This document shows positions 48,445 to 60,289 of a stretch of DNA of 64,000 bases, in pieces (within the stretch, counting starts at the first letter, position 1; the number at the start of each line of letters is the position of its first letter). This DNA is from Macquaria australasica (taxonomy: Eukaryota; Chordata; Actinopteri; Centrarchiformes; Percichthyidae): NCBI GenBank assembly GCA_005408345.1, contig SEMN01000349.1, positions 248,001 through 312,000 of the forward strand. The letters run 5' to 3'. The notes below the pieces were generated by a model. That model was not told the DNA's origin, did no database searches, and saw only the letters and a program-made list of their open reading frames with translations. Both the position numbers and the translations under genes were made by a program.

Positions 48445-49469
48445 GTAACATTTTCATTTGTGAATATAAGCCTAGTAGATGAATTTAATACAAAGATAAT
48501 AAATTGTGGGGTCCCTAATAAACAAAACAAAACAGTTCACACTAGGAAATACTAAAACAGTAAACATTAACAACCTTATGAATGTCATTTAGTAAGATAT
48601 ATCATATGAAGGTATTGTCTGTTGCTTGATCATGAGACAATACAGTATCACTTCACTGCTGTAACTTGAAGCAGCTTTTGTGCACTCACTGGACACAATA
48701 ACGGTGCTCCTTTGATTGATTTGATTTGTATTGATCAAGAACTGACTAGATATTTGTTGCAACCATTTGTTTTAAGTAATAATTAACATTAAACATTAAG
48801 GTAAATCTGACTTGTGCAGCAAGACAAAATTTGACGGAAGACTTAAAATTCCCACTGTCCTTTCAATGGAAAAAGAGGACCAAACTGAAATCATCCAGGA
48901 TCTGAAGAGCTGGGAAGGTGATCATGATGAGGGTTCTCCAGTGCAACTTTTAACTTTTGTTTTTCAAAAAAAAGGACTGAGACATTCTGCACAGAACTTG
49001 TGGATAAAAAGAACTACAAAGTTTTCTCCAGCTTTTAGGAAGACTGATTCATCCTTGTGGACCAATGCTGCAGTCATAACAAACTCACGCTGTGCAGCCA
49101 AATTTAACTGCAAAACTTCACTGTATACTGGGTTTTAAATATTTTATTTATATTGGAATATTTTAATAAGGAGTTTTAATAAAGGCGCTAATAAAAAGAG
49201 TGAACAACAACAGCTGAATAGTGTCTTCATTACTGTAATATTTCATTCAGATGCTGTACTATGGGAACATAGTGCAGCATCTGAAAGTCAGGACTGTATT
49301 AACTGAATAACATTTTTTTCAGTCCTTAGTACATGATTTGAAATTATGATCCTGTGATGCACTGGGAAATGTAAATCAATATCTTTACCTGCAGTTAACT
49401 GGGAGCACAGTTTGTCTTTGCTGTCTTGTAACACAATAAATAAAGCTGTTTCATCCTAAATGTGACCCA

Positions 49470-50032
49470 GTGGCAGCGGCAGGTCAGTGGCAGCCGCCTC
49501 AAACAGCGGCAGCTACAGCGGTAGCTACCGCGGCAGGTCGGTGGCAGCCGCCTCAAATAGCGGCAGCAGCCGCGGCAGGTCGGTGGCAGCCGCGGTAGGT
49601 CGGTGGCAGCCGCCTCAAATAGCGGCAGCAGCCGCGGCAGGTCGGTGGCAGCAGCGGCAGGTCGGTGGCAGCCGCCTCAAATAGCGGCAGCAGCCGCGGC
49701 AGGTCGGTGGCAGCAGCGGCAGGTCGGTGGCAGCCGCCTCAAATAGCGGCAGCAGCCGCGGCAGGTCGGTGGCAGCCGCCTCAAATAGCGGCAGCAGCCG
49801 CGGCAGGTCGGTGGCAGCCGCCTCAAATAGCGGCAGCAGCCGCGGCAGGTCGGTGGCAGCCACCTAAAACAGCGGCAGCAGCCGCGGCAGGTCGGTGGCA
49901 GCAGCGGCAGGTCGGTGGCAGCCGCCTCAAATAGCGGCAGCAGCCGCGGCAGGTCGGTGGCAGCAGCGGCAGGTCGGTGGCAGCCGCCTCAAATAGCGGC
50001 AGCAGCCGCGGCAGGTCGGTGGCTGCTCAGGC
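49470..50032. repeat. Right 42-bp GC-rich minisatellite
   Basis: The 42-bp unit begins ggcagccgcctcaaatagcg and continues gcagcagccgcggcaggtcg, with optional 20-bp inserts. Because 42 is divisible by three, open frames rich in Ala, Ser, Arg or Pro arise on both strands; I do not regard them as genes. Confidence 0.9.
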
Positions 50033-50599
50033 TGCCACCGGAAATGCCACTACTAGCTGCCGCAGCCACAAATTGAGCTTGCTCTTTCTCTGATTTTATG
50101 TATATTTTGTTAAACCGTATTTTGACCAATCATTTCAATAAATTAGTAAAACTTGTGCATTCTTGCCAAACATACCGTAGATATTCAGTGCTGGTGATGA
50201 AAAAGGGGTCATGACCATCATAATCTGTGGAGTTTAATATCCACTGCAAATATCAGTAGCTAGTTGTTGAGATAACCTTCTCCAAAGTGTTGGACAGAGA
50301 GCAACATTACAGTCCTTTGGCCCCACTGTTATTCTAAATGTTTCCTCTTCCTATAGAGCCCTCCTTGGAAACATACTAAAAAAGTCATTTTGCTTCTGTT
50401 CACTTTAGTAGCATGTTTCCTATCTTCCATGTTTGGTGTGTAAAGTTGGAAATACATTATATTTATTATAGAAAACACATTTACTAAACCTACTAGACTA
50501 AGAATACAATCAATGTACAATTAGCCCCAAGATATGAGCCTTTCTCCAGGAGAAAAGAAACTTTAAAATGTTTGATATAGTGCATATTTATATTAATAG

Positions 50600-52544
50600 T
50601 ATAATAAGTCAACAGCTGATTGTGAAAAAACAGACTTTATTAATATTCACATTTTATGTCAAAACACCATTGAAGCCAAAGGACAACTTGAGATCACCAT
50701 CTGTACCAATAACAAAGACCCCCAGTTAAAAACACCACAAGAAGAGATCTCACATCCAGATTTAGGCATCTCACTGAGAAAATATAAATTGTTAGATTGT
50801 AGGTTGAACTTTAAAGACTTCTAAAACAGTTACTGACTCTATGAAAATTGCCTTTGCTTATGTTTTCAGCTCTAGTTGCTAGAAATCCCTTAATGTGGCC
50901 CTTTCGGAGAGTCATCTATAATGTTTTTGAGAATAACTTATGTTCACAGTAGTCTAACACAGTGGTCCTCCATCATGGCCCATAGCCCAAGAGTCTGCAA
51001 GTTTTCATGGCAAACACTATAGCAGCTAACTAGTGGATCGCCAAGAATATGATTGAGAAGTTCTGGTCTAAGAAATCTCAACAGGAATTTAAACCTGTAA
51101 AGCCTGCAGGACACATCAGCCTTGAATTACAAGACTACTGAAAAATCCCAGCAGGATGTGGGTCACTTTAAGGCAACAACAATGTATGGAGGTCTGTGGC
51201 TGAAAATATTCAAATTAAAATATTCAATCACATTGAAATGTCATTTTCCTTATGTGTGTGCATGGGGAAAGGCAAGTATAAAATGTTAAAATCCAATTTT
51301 CACATATATATAGTGGAAAATACACTATCGCTGTCAAAACGAAACTGATAATGAAAACTACTCCATTGACCACAATGATAATTAAACTGAATGTGAAATT
51401 GACTTTGTATTTTCATTTTCAAATTGGCAGACATTGTACGACCTGAACTTGAAAATGAGATTCAAACTAAACTCTTCTATTTGCATTTGAATTGAGTTTG
51501 TGGCCGTTTTCATGGTCATTTTAATAATGGTCAGTCTCATAATTGTTGACTTTGACAGTTTTCACAGAAGAGGCATGCAAGAATCCTGCCATTATGGAAA
51601 TTTTCATTTTCATTAGAAACACGCTAACAACAGAACATAATTTAAATTCAAATAAGTCAGGTTTGCAATTTCATTTAGGTTGCACTCTGTCAATCACTTT
51701 GATTCATTCAATTATTATTATCATTATACAGTTCTATGCTGCGGAGTACACTGAGAATTATCTGAAATCTTCATTTTAATTTGTAATTTTTCTGGCCTTA
51801 ATTATGGATTTTCAAACATCAATTTGATTTAATGAATTTATTTTAATATAACAGTAACGTGAATTTAATGACATTCAACTTGCGAAGATGAAGTTGCAAA
51901 GTCAATATTCCATTACATTCTACATTCTTGGATAAAATCTGACGCAATTTTGGTAATAAAGCCAATAATACTGTAAATACGCAAAGCCAATAACACTGTT
52001 TTTGGTACGCAATTGGAAGAACAGAGGAAACGATCAACAACTAAATTATTATGTCTTAAAAATCAATATATAACATGATAAATTTAACATTGATTAACAA
52101 GATATCACAGCTGAATTTATTACTTTCACCTTTACTTTACATGTGCTTAAAATCCATTATATTCTCAAAACCTTTGATCTTCTGCCTTTAAAAGACTAAT
52201 GGTTAACCTGCGCAGTCCTCTCCTTATGGTCTATGTGTTGTCTCCTTTTAAATGATGAATTTAGGTATTCAAAGATGAAGAACTGAAAGCTAAAGTTAGG
52301 ATTCCACCATGGACAGATTGAAGACAGTGCTGTTAGGTTACCACCTGTTTTATACGGTCTGAAAAGTTGGGCAACAAAGGCAAACAACTCCAGTGAAGCG
52401 TATGTAATGTGTTCAATGAGAAATGGGCAACTCCCTGCTGATGACAACCAAGGCAAGAAGAAGAAGGGCATGTTCAGTAACATCCTTGCCTGGGCTATAA
52501 GGTAAAAAGTTGTTACAAGAGAGGCACGCTCATCATCAGCCATG
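50600..52544 (-). other. dcp2: Probable DCP2 3' UTR and flank
   Basis: AT-rich, no exon. Minus-strand AATAAA occurs at 50637-50642 and near 52113-52118, so the UTR could be long or short. The true end is not determinable here. Confidence 0.35.
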
Positions 52545-52675
52545 TCAGTAGTCAAAACACTTCATGATGGCGTCTCGGTCAAATTTGAAATTGAGGAAAG
52601 CCTTGGAGGACAGCAGGTGCTCACAGACTCTGCTGTGGGCCGTCTGGTGACCGTTGGGGCTGCATGGAGTCACAT
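52545..52675 (-). CDS. dcp2: DCP2 last coding exon
   Basis: Encodes VTPCSPNGHQTAHSRVCEHL, then FLNFKFDRDAIMKCFDY and TGA (52547-52545). The 3' UTR may run to about 50.62 kb, where the minus strand has AATAAA (50637-50642). Confidence 0.93.
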
Positions 52676-55600
52676 CTGTGAAAAGAAAAGCTCATTTACA
52701 TGTTTCAGTTGTGGAAGATGTTCACTTGGCCTTTCATTTTAGGAAGGTTTGAAACCATGGTGAAAGGAAGATGTTTGTTCCCCAATTCAGTTTGCTGTTG
52801 TTCCAGCATTCAATCATATGTGCTCTTTCTGGACCACAACCAGTTCTCCTCACTTAGCCCCTGACACACATACAATTCATTGCAGAGCCCCTTTAGGGTC
52901 AAGTCTGATTTAACCAACCAGGCAAAGCAGGCAACTGCCCTTGTGGGCCCCCAGAGTGCAGGTTGTCTGTGTGGCAATAACTTTGTGGTAATTTGATTAA
53001 TAACACATTTCTTGGCAATATACACCACTGGGGCACAATAAAACTGAAAAGGTAAGCATCCAAGGTGGACCCTAGATTCTTACCTGATCTTGAGGCCCTG
53101 TCTTATAAAGGGGGCTCTGTGTCAAAATCTAGTTTTAATAAGTGTAATATTTCAGTTGATATTATGCTTACATAGTGTATATTCTTGAACAAATTTGTGT
53201 TTATCAAATATACATAATAAACATATTTTAATGGATCAGTATCAGCTAAAATCAAAATGCTTTCTTTACTGCACTCTACAGCGTTGCTTTACTGAACTGT
53301 ACTGTGTTTATTTACTGTACTCTACTGTGCAGTCATCTTCTCTGTAGTGGATCATGTCAGTTTCAGGAGTCTCATTCTCCCAGTGAAACTATCATTCTTA
53401 TCATATCAATAATTTAAGTTTACAATCTTAATATATTTGTGAAAGATTTGTGTGTGTGTCAGATTTAGTATAAGTATAACTATAAGTATCAGATCCGACT
53501 CTGTATCTGTATATACCTAATATTAAAGGACTCTGATTGGGATTGGGGACAAACTAAACTTTACCACGACTTCCATAACTGGAAATTATTAGGAAATTAC
53601 AGAGCTTAAAAATAATGTGTTACACTTGATACAAAATGTCCTCTTACATTTTTCTGAATTGTGCCCTTATTTTGGCAATTTCCACACAGATACTTTTTAC
53701 TACCATATGCCCCCTAGTATTTCACTCTGTAAATGTTCTGGTACATGTCCGTCTCATGTTTGAAAAGGAGCTGGAGTTTCCTGTAAACGTATCTGCCAAC
53801 TCAGGATCCAGTAACACATCTGTAACGTTTTCTACACAATTCAAGTGTGAATTCAATGATGTCACATTAGCAGATACAGTGCAGGAGTAAGCTAAGTTAG
53901 CTTAGCAGAGTGGGTGCGGTCTCAAAGTTTGACATGATAACTGTACAAACCATACCTCTCTCAAAACTGTCTTGCAGTCTTCTGGGTTGAAGTCTTTTAT
54001 CTTCTTTCTGTGGAGACAGTATAAGAGTGCATTGCTTATAATTAAACAATCACTTACAGAGCAGGATCATGCCAAAGTCAACCATTTTCAACATACACTT
54101 CTACGTACAGTGGCTTTAAAATTGGTCTAAGATCCATTGAATGGAGCACAAAATAGTCTGTGCAGTGCAGGAATGTCAATTTCACTTTTTTACTGATGAC
54201 TGGTAGTGAGGTTTAGAATTTTTTCTTTTTCTTGACATCAGAATCACATGTGATTTTAATACTTACTAAATCAACATCATCTGAAACAAATATGGTTTTG
54301 TACTTACCAACATGGTTTTCACTTGCTGGTTGCTGGCTCCATTGTCATTGGCTCCTTTCTTCACATAAGGCGAGTCCTGAGATTTCTTCCCATTGCCTTT
54401 CAAGTTTGGGTTCTACAGAGCAAAGAACAGAAGTTGTGAGGTAACTGTGATGTAGCAACTCTGTCTCAAGCCACTGACAGATTGTCCCATTTCAGGGGCT
54501 GTATCAGTTAAGCAGGCTGAACCTGGATTTAATCCAAAATGAGACGTCACCACCAGTTCCTGTCCATAGCCTCACAAAGACAACTAACAGTGTGTTAAAG
54601 TGGTCCTCATCAACTCAGTGTTTTTATCAGCTCATGATTAGCTGAGCATTGGTCCCCTGGGTTACCTTAAGGACAGGCCAAGGGTGCCATAAAATGTATT
54701 AATTTCCAATTTTCTTACTGTACATATGGCCAAATAATAAAATGAAGCGACATTTACATCAACTACATTTATATATTCTGTTTTAAAACATGTCAAAACA
54801 GCAGAATTAAATATCAAAAACCTTATAAAATATGCCTGAATGCCTCATCTGCAACAAAACCCAGATCAAGGGGTGCCATGGTTTAGAAAAGGTTGGAAAC
54901 CACTGGATTAGAGGTTATAGGAAATATAAAGAGTATAAAGCATTATATTCCCTTTTACACTCAATTTCAATTATTTAACTATATTATGTGTTGATGTAAT
55001 CAGTATTTTTAAATGGTCTAATAACCCTTTACTGCTGTCAATTTCAGGCTCCATACACCTGAATGCAGATACCTGGCAAATACACCAGATCTTTTTTATT
55101 ATTTTGAACCAGAGTAGCAAATAATTATCCATGCAGGCCCTGATATCCAACATATGCTGTATGTCCAGTATCCACAGCCGCCGTGATGGAAATGTCCATT
55201 CAGCCTTTAATTGTGCATACATTGTCACAGTCCGGGGATGTACGAGGATTTAAAAAGTAGGTAGTTCAAATAAACTGTACATTAAGCCACATAAATCAAC
55301 AGACACTTAGTTGCAGCCAAGTCCATTTGCTTTCTGATATAATCAATAAAGGCACCCCAAATCTTAACAATCTTTCTATTCTCTCTAAATAACCTTTTTA
55401 GCTACTGCATAACAATACAAAACATTAAAGCCTGCTGGGTCTCCTATGGCGGTTTTAAGGAGCTTTCAGAATAATCCAAAACAGCAAGTACACGGCCTGG
55501 GTGTCCCCATCCCCTCATCCCAAAGCTCATCAGATATCTCAGAACCATCAGTCATTGTTTTCCTCTGCCAAGCAAACGTGTATCTATTAACTGTTGGTAA

Positions 55601-57987
55601 CATGTAGCCTCACTGTTGCATAATGGTCAACTGTAGCAGAGTAATCGTGACTTTTCTAACCTGATTCAGCTCATACTGGCTCAGCTGGCCCACAGCCTTC
55701 TGCTGCTTGTGTTTTGTCCAGCTGTCTCCTGGAAATGCATCAGTACCTGTGAGGCGGCGGGATTTTGACCTAAGAGATGGAAGAAAAAACAAAGTATCCA
55801 CTTTGAAAACAATATGTTTTCTATTGTACAAGGTGGATGGTCAACTGTTGTTGGCCCAGAAGGTAATGCCTTAAACGTCTGCTAAAGGGTCATTATTGTA
55901 CAGTATTGTCACATTCAGGAAATATCACTAATATCCAGCTCTTCAGACCACTAACAAATTCAGTCCCATAGATCTCATCAGACAATAACTACTTTTGGCA
56001 TCAGGGATATTACGTGCAAATCACTTATTTATAGCCTTGGTCTTATTTATATTTTAAAATGATTGTCGTTTCTTCAGCTTCTTATTCTATTCTAGTTACG
56101 TGATTATATGGTTATATTTCACCTTGCTGAATATCACTTTCTGCTTTTGCTTTAACTGAATAAACCACAGGTATCACCGTTTCATCTAATTTCATATTAG
56201 ATACTTCAGTCATGCTTCTGATGATGTTGCTTGTAATTAACAACTCTGCCTCTTTCACATGAACGTGCTCTTAGCTGGATTGTAAAAAGCAGAGTTAACA
56301 GAACCAGCTGATAACCAGCTTTGTGATACTCCAGGATCACCAGTGTTAGGCTCAATTAAGCAGGTAATCCAAAGAGACCCAGACTGAGTTGAATTTGCTT
56401 TGTGGTACTGATCCTGATTTTGCTAAACAAAAAACAAAACAAACAAAAAAAGACACACACAAACAAAAAAGGAAAGGTTTCCCGTTTTGTACGGGAATTA
56501 AAACTGCATTAATCAAGATTTTCTGGCCACTTGGGGGCAGCAGAAGCAGCTGAAGACACAACATTGACATATCATCACCTATCAAAGTTGTTATAGTGAA
56601 TGTGTTAGCAAAATGTTGCCGTTTTACACATCCAGCAGACACAGAGCAACTTGATCATTCATGTGGAGTGGTGTTCGTGTCACCTGATGAATGTCAGTCC
56701 AGTGTTCCCTCTCTGTTAGCTGTTTTTGGTCTCCACCAACTCCTGAGGGAAATATCTGGCTCTTTAGCTGCTAAATGCTCCACTATGTTCACCAGCTCCT
56801 CTCTAACTGTGTCTGTCTGCTGGTTGCTGCTGAGCAGGTAGTGGACAGTGGCTTTATCAGAGCTTTTTTCACAGAATAAAAGATGCCTGCTGCTGCTGGA
56901 AACCAGGTTGATGAGAGCAGCGTTTGTGAGAATTAATGGCAAATTCTACTGAGGACTGATGAAGTGTTTTTACCGAGCATTGTCTGAAGTCTTGCTTGGA
57001 GTATTGCCGTTGTTTGCAAAGTCCTCATCGCTGTCTGTTGACTCGCCTTTCAGCTTGCTGATCCATTCTCGCAGCGGTCTGTACAGGTGGAGTAGGAAGT
57101 GTGCCATCAATGCCACACAAAAGTTCAACAACATTGAGGCAACCACACATTGATATTTTTACATTTATGTTTGTACAGATTAAGCAAACGAGATACATGT
57201 TATTTAGTGAGCTTTAGAGGTGACGGTAGGTGTATTGTTAAAGAGCTGTTTCGCCCTGCTTGCTTTAGCTAGCTAAGCTAGGCTAGTCAAGTCCTGACTC
57301 CAGCTCTATACTAAGACATGAAATTGATATCCATCTTCTCATCTCACTCTCAGAAGGAAAGCAAATACATGTATATTCCTTTAATAATGAAAATGATAAA
57401 AATCTTCTACATACACACACCTTATGAATGGGATGGCCATGAAAAACCTGTTGGGGGCAAGTCCAAGTTTAGACTTTGGGGTCATGTCATTCCTGTGACA
57501 TGGCAGCTTCTCAATAGAAAACCATTCAATGTTCTAAAAGAAAGAAGAACAAGATCATAAAATGTTTCCGTCAGCTAGAAAAAGCTGGAAATCAATCTGA
57601 GGAGAAAATGTGTCAAAAAGCAATTCCTACCCTGATCTCTTTTCTTGTTTTGGGGTTGAACTTGGTATCCTTTGACACCCCTGGTATGATGTAGAGCCGC
57701 ACCAGCTGGTCAGTGATTTTCTGCTCTATGTACACATCTTTGCAGATGCGATTCTTGATGTCAAAGCCAGTCTCCTCCAACACCTGGAAAACACCCACAA
57801 CTTTGAACTATGAAATACAAGCATTACTTATATATGGCTCTTAATTTTCAGTTGGTCAAAGTTGAACAGTAAACAACACGTGACTCACTTCACGAACTGC
57901 ACAGTCATGAGGAGCTTCATCCTCATTAACTTTCCCCTTTGGAAAGCCCCAGCCTGACTTCGCAAGGTAGCCCTGAACAAGCAGAAC
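52545..57987 (-). CDS. dcp2: DCP2, mRNA-decapping Nudix hydrolase (8 exons, N-terminus off window)
   Basis: DCP2 removes the m7G cap of mRNA with DCP1 in processing bodies, committing transcripts to 5'-3' decay. Exons: 57889-57987, 57631-57783, 57421-57533, 56974-57078, 55661-55769, 54308-54412, 53956-54007, 52545-52675. Together they hold 867 nt, 288 residues plus stop, with all phases matching. The Nudix box is split over the first two exons (GWGFPKGKVNEDEAP, then REVLEETGFDI). Box B follows (IEWFSIEKLPCHRNDM, FFMAIPFIRPL). The C-terminal tail ends FLNFKFDRDAIMKCFDY, matching the short conserved C-terminal motif. About 110 N-terminal residues (the DCP1-binding domain) are not found up to 64000. 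Confidence 0.95.
53956..54007 (-). CDS. dcp2: DCP2 exon, C-terminal tail
   Basis: This 52-nt exon encodes KEDKRLQPRRLQDSFER, similar to human KKLHPRKLQDNFE. Confidence 0.9.
54308..54412 (-). CDS. dcp2: DCP2 exon, C-terminal tail
   Basis: Encodes NPNLKGNGKKSQDSPYVKKG, similar to the human RGNGRKQYQDSP segment. Confidence 0.9.
55661..55769 (-). CDS. dcp2: DCP2 exon, C-terminal tail
   Basis: Encodes SKSRRLTGTDAFPGDSWTKH, then KQQKAVGQLSQYELNQ. Confidence 0.88.
56974..57078 (-). CDS. dcp2: DCP2 exon, post-Nudix
   Basis: Encodes RPLREWISKLKGESTDSDED, then FANNGNTPSKTSDNAR. Confidence 0.92.
57421..57533 (-). CDS. dcp2: DCP2 exon, box B
   Basis: Encodes NIEWFSIEKLPCHRNDMTPK, then SKLGLAPNRFFMAIPFI. 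Donor gtgtgt lies in a short CA run. Confidence 0.94.
57631..57783 (-). CDS. dcp2: DCP2 exon, Nudix box part 2
   Basis: Encodes VLEETGFDIKN, then DQLVRLYIIPGVSKDTKFNP. It supplies the metal-binding EExG part of the Nudix box. Confidence 0.95.
57889..57987 (-). CDS. dcp2: DCP2 exon, Nudix box part 1
   Basis: Encodes VLLVQGYLAKSGWGFPKGKV, then NEDEAPHDCAVRE. It begins in phase 0 at acceptor ctcttcag, so coding must continue upstream. Confidence 0.95.
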
Positions 57988-58100
57988 CTGAAGAGAAAAG
58001 TGAACCAGTTAGCTGCAGCATGTGTGGTGGAGGGTGTGTCATGGCATGATTCATATGAAAAATATTACTTGTGTGAAAGTTAAGTAACCTACGAACAAGT

Positions 58101-58103
<3 letters not shown>

Positions 58104-58150
<47 letters not shown>

Positions 58151-58158
58151 CGCGCGCG
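58104..58158. repeat. (GT)n(GC)n alternating purine-pyrimidine tract
   Basis: About 38 bp of GT followed by about 17 bp of GC, just upstream (sense) of the first DCP2 exon in the window. Confidence 0.92.
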
Positions 58159-58344
58159 TCCAAAGCCTGATGTATCTTATTCCTCTGTGCCATAGAGCTG
58201 TTTTAGGAAATGGCTGAGTGAAATGGCCCATTATTACAGAAACTGTTCCCTATTCTAAATGAAGCGTTTGCATAAATAATTGAAGTCATTGCTGCCAACC
58301 CTGACAATAAAAAGGGCAAGGACTGCCTGCAGTATGCATCATAA

Positions 58345-59040
58345 AAACCTGTAAGTTTGCTCTCAAGTGACTATAACCAAGGTCCTTGCAGCCAGACTTG
58401 ACAAGGTCATGAACTTTATACCAGATCCTGATCAATCGGGACTTAGCTCGGGTGACTACTTTTTGGTAATTTATGCAAATTGTTTAACATACTTTGTATG
58501 TCTGGTGGATCCCTGTCTCCGGAGGCGTTTGTCTCTCTTGATGCTCACAAAGCATTCGACCGAATAGAGTAGAATTATCCGAGACCGGATATCTAGATTA
58601 TACAGATCAATTCAAGAAATTGTCTCTCCTTCTTAGAATCACCTTAGAGAGCAATGGGCTAAACGCTTTGGTACTGAAATTTCTGACGAAGTGTGTTGTC
58701 AACAACAACAACATATGCATTAGACACGGTTTATTGCAGTTTAAAGTAATACATAGACCACACAAAAGAAACCAGCTAAGATGTTCCCAGGATCAGATTT
58801 GACCTGCTCCTGCTGTCTTCAAGATGAAGCCACTCTGTATCACGTTTTTGGTACCATTTTGGTCTGCCATCAGACCCAGGAACTGTAATATTTGGAGTAG
58901 CTCCTGGAGAGATTGCACTTACAGGTCTGATGCCTTAGCCCTTCTGTGATTATTGGTACAACGGCTAGTGTTGATTCACTGGAAATCTGCCAAGCCACCA
59001 CTACACTCTAAAAAAGCGTCCATTACTGTAACTGACTTTG
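58345..59040 (+). mobile_element. L1-type ORF2 fragments (RT and C-terminus)
   Basis: Frame pieces read TKVLAARLDKVMNFIPDPDQ, SLDAHKAFDRIE (RT motif A) and LLQFKVIHRPHKRNQL. These are separated parts of an L1/Tx1-type ORF2 with internal deletions and stops. Confidence 0.65.
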
Positions 59041-59925
59041 ACGATGTGATTATTACAGGTGATTTTAATATTTATGTTGATAACCCAAATGAACTTTCCT
59101 TTGTCTTCTGATACTTCTGATATTTTGGTATGATAAATCTACTGGATTCTGGAGTAATCTTGAAAAGTATTTGTGTTGTTCCAGCAAAATGTCCATTGGT
59201 TTTTCAATGATTTTCTTATTTCCTATGAGTTTCAATACATTTCATTTTACTGTTTTTATGCTGCAAATTAAAAAAAAAAAAATTGGTTTCTTTCTCACCC
59301 TTTTCTATCCATTCTGTCTGTCGCTTTCTCTGCATATAAGCTTTCTTACTCTTTCCTTGTGTTCAAGATTGTCCAATAAAGTTCGAGACACATTCACATT
59401 ATTGTCTACCTGTTGTACTAAACCTTCTATATTGGCTATCAATATTTTTTCTTTTTCCAAACGATTTATACATTTTTCTGGAACTATATTGAATGCAGTG
59501 ACCCCTGAAAGGATTAATGGATCAGCGTTGTCTGTGTCAGCTGTATTTAGTACAGAGAAATGAATGATTGAATGATGAATTTGTTTTACATGTATGAAAT
59601 GTTCATCTTTTAATAACTGCTGGTTTAATATACAATATTCTGGGCCCCTATGAAACTTGGTGGTACTAATACTTAAAATTACAAGATGGTAATCTGACCT
59701 AAATCCCTCTTTTAACTAACTTAATTAATTTTCAGAGTCAATGTAAACTACGTTAAGAAATAATCTAATCTAATCTATTCTACTAGTCTGGTTTCCTCTC
59801 TCCCTGTATATCTTATGTCAATTAAGTCTAATGAACTTATGAGGCAAGAAATAGCATTATATGCTAATTCTTAGTTCGTATGCCTTTTCAATCCAAATCT
59901 ATATCCAGTACAGTACTGTAGTCTC
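59041..59925. other. AT-rich repeat-derived stretch
   Basis: No gene seen; part may be decayed LINE on the minus strand. Confidence 0.3.
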
Positions 59926-59929
59926 AAAT

Positions 59930-60220
59930 TCTTATCCTGTAGCATTTTTCTTGCAACATATTAAAAATGTCTTCAAAAAAGAGTGGATCAGTGTGTACAG
60001 ATTTATCAGTACAAATTTTAGACTATCCATTAATATATCTCGTATAATAAATCTACCTGTGTGGTGTGTTATTCCTTCTTTAACCACAATATCTAAATCC
60101 CTTTTATATATTATCATTACGCCTGTAGATTTACCCACCCTCCATTCTTTTTTCCACTTAATCTCATCGAGTTGAGTAGAATTCTCAAACAATATACCGT
60201 GCATAGAAAATGAATACATA
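59930..60220 (-). mobile_element. L1-type endonuclease fragment
   Basis: Encodes LDEIKWKKEWRVGKSTGVMI, then EGITHHTGRFIIRDILMD and VLINLYTLIHSFL, in the order of an L1 ORF2 endonuclease. Truncated on both sides. Confidence 0.55.
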
Positions 60221-60289
60221 TATTCATATATTAAGTATCCAACATACCATGTGAACGCAGTGAAATCATTTTAATTAGAAAAGACATTG

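Larger units (their letters stand above)
45278..50088. mobile_element. 4.8-kb element with inverted minisatellite ends (Mutator-like architecture)
   Basis: TCTGATTTTA flanks the unit at 45268-45277 and 50089-50098, a candidate 10-bp target duplication. The ends are inverted copies, imperfect for about 13 bp and then near-identical from gctcaatttgtggctgcggc through agctagtagtggcatttccg. They run into GC-rich tandem arrays that are themselves inverted (45338-45800 versus 49470-50032). The 9-10-bp duplication and long inverted ends resemble Mutator-like elements, but I see no transposase. The interior holds microsatellites, an L2 tail and three exon-like blocks. Confidence 0.6.

Noticed and set aside
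48812..49138. 108-codon open frame after the coding-like exons
   Set aside because: The spliced frame from upstream enters this region in another phase and stops at once; composition is not convincing as protein.
49487..49934. Ala/Ser/Arg-rich repetitive open frames
   Set aside because: They come from the 42-bp minisatellite, which is open in several frames on both strands.
59171..59563. 130-codon hydrophobic plus-strand frame
   Set aside because: It is T-rich antisense sequence in a LINE-derived stretch with no recognisable protein features.
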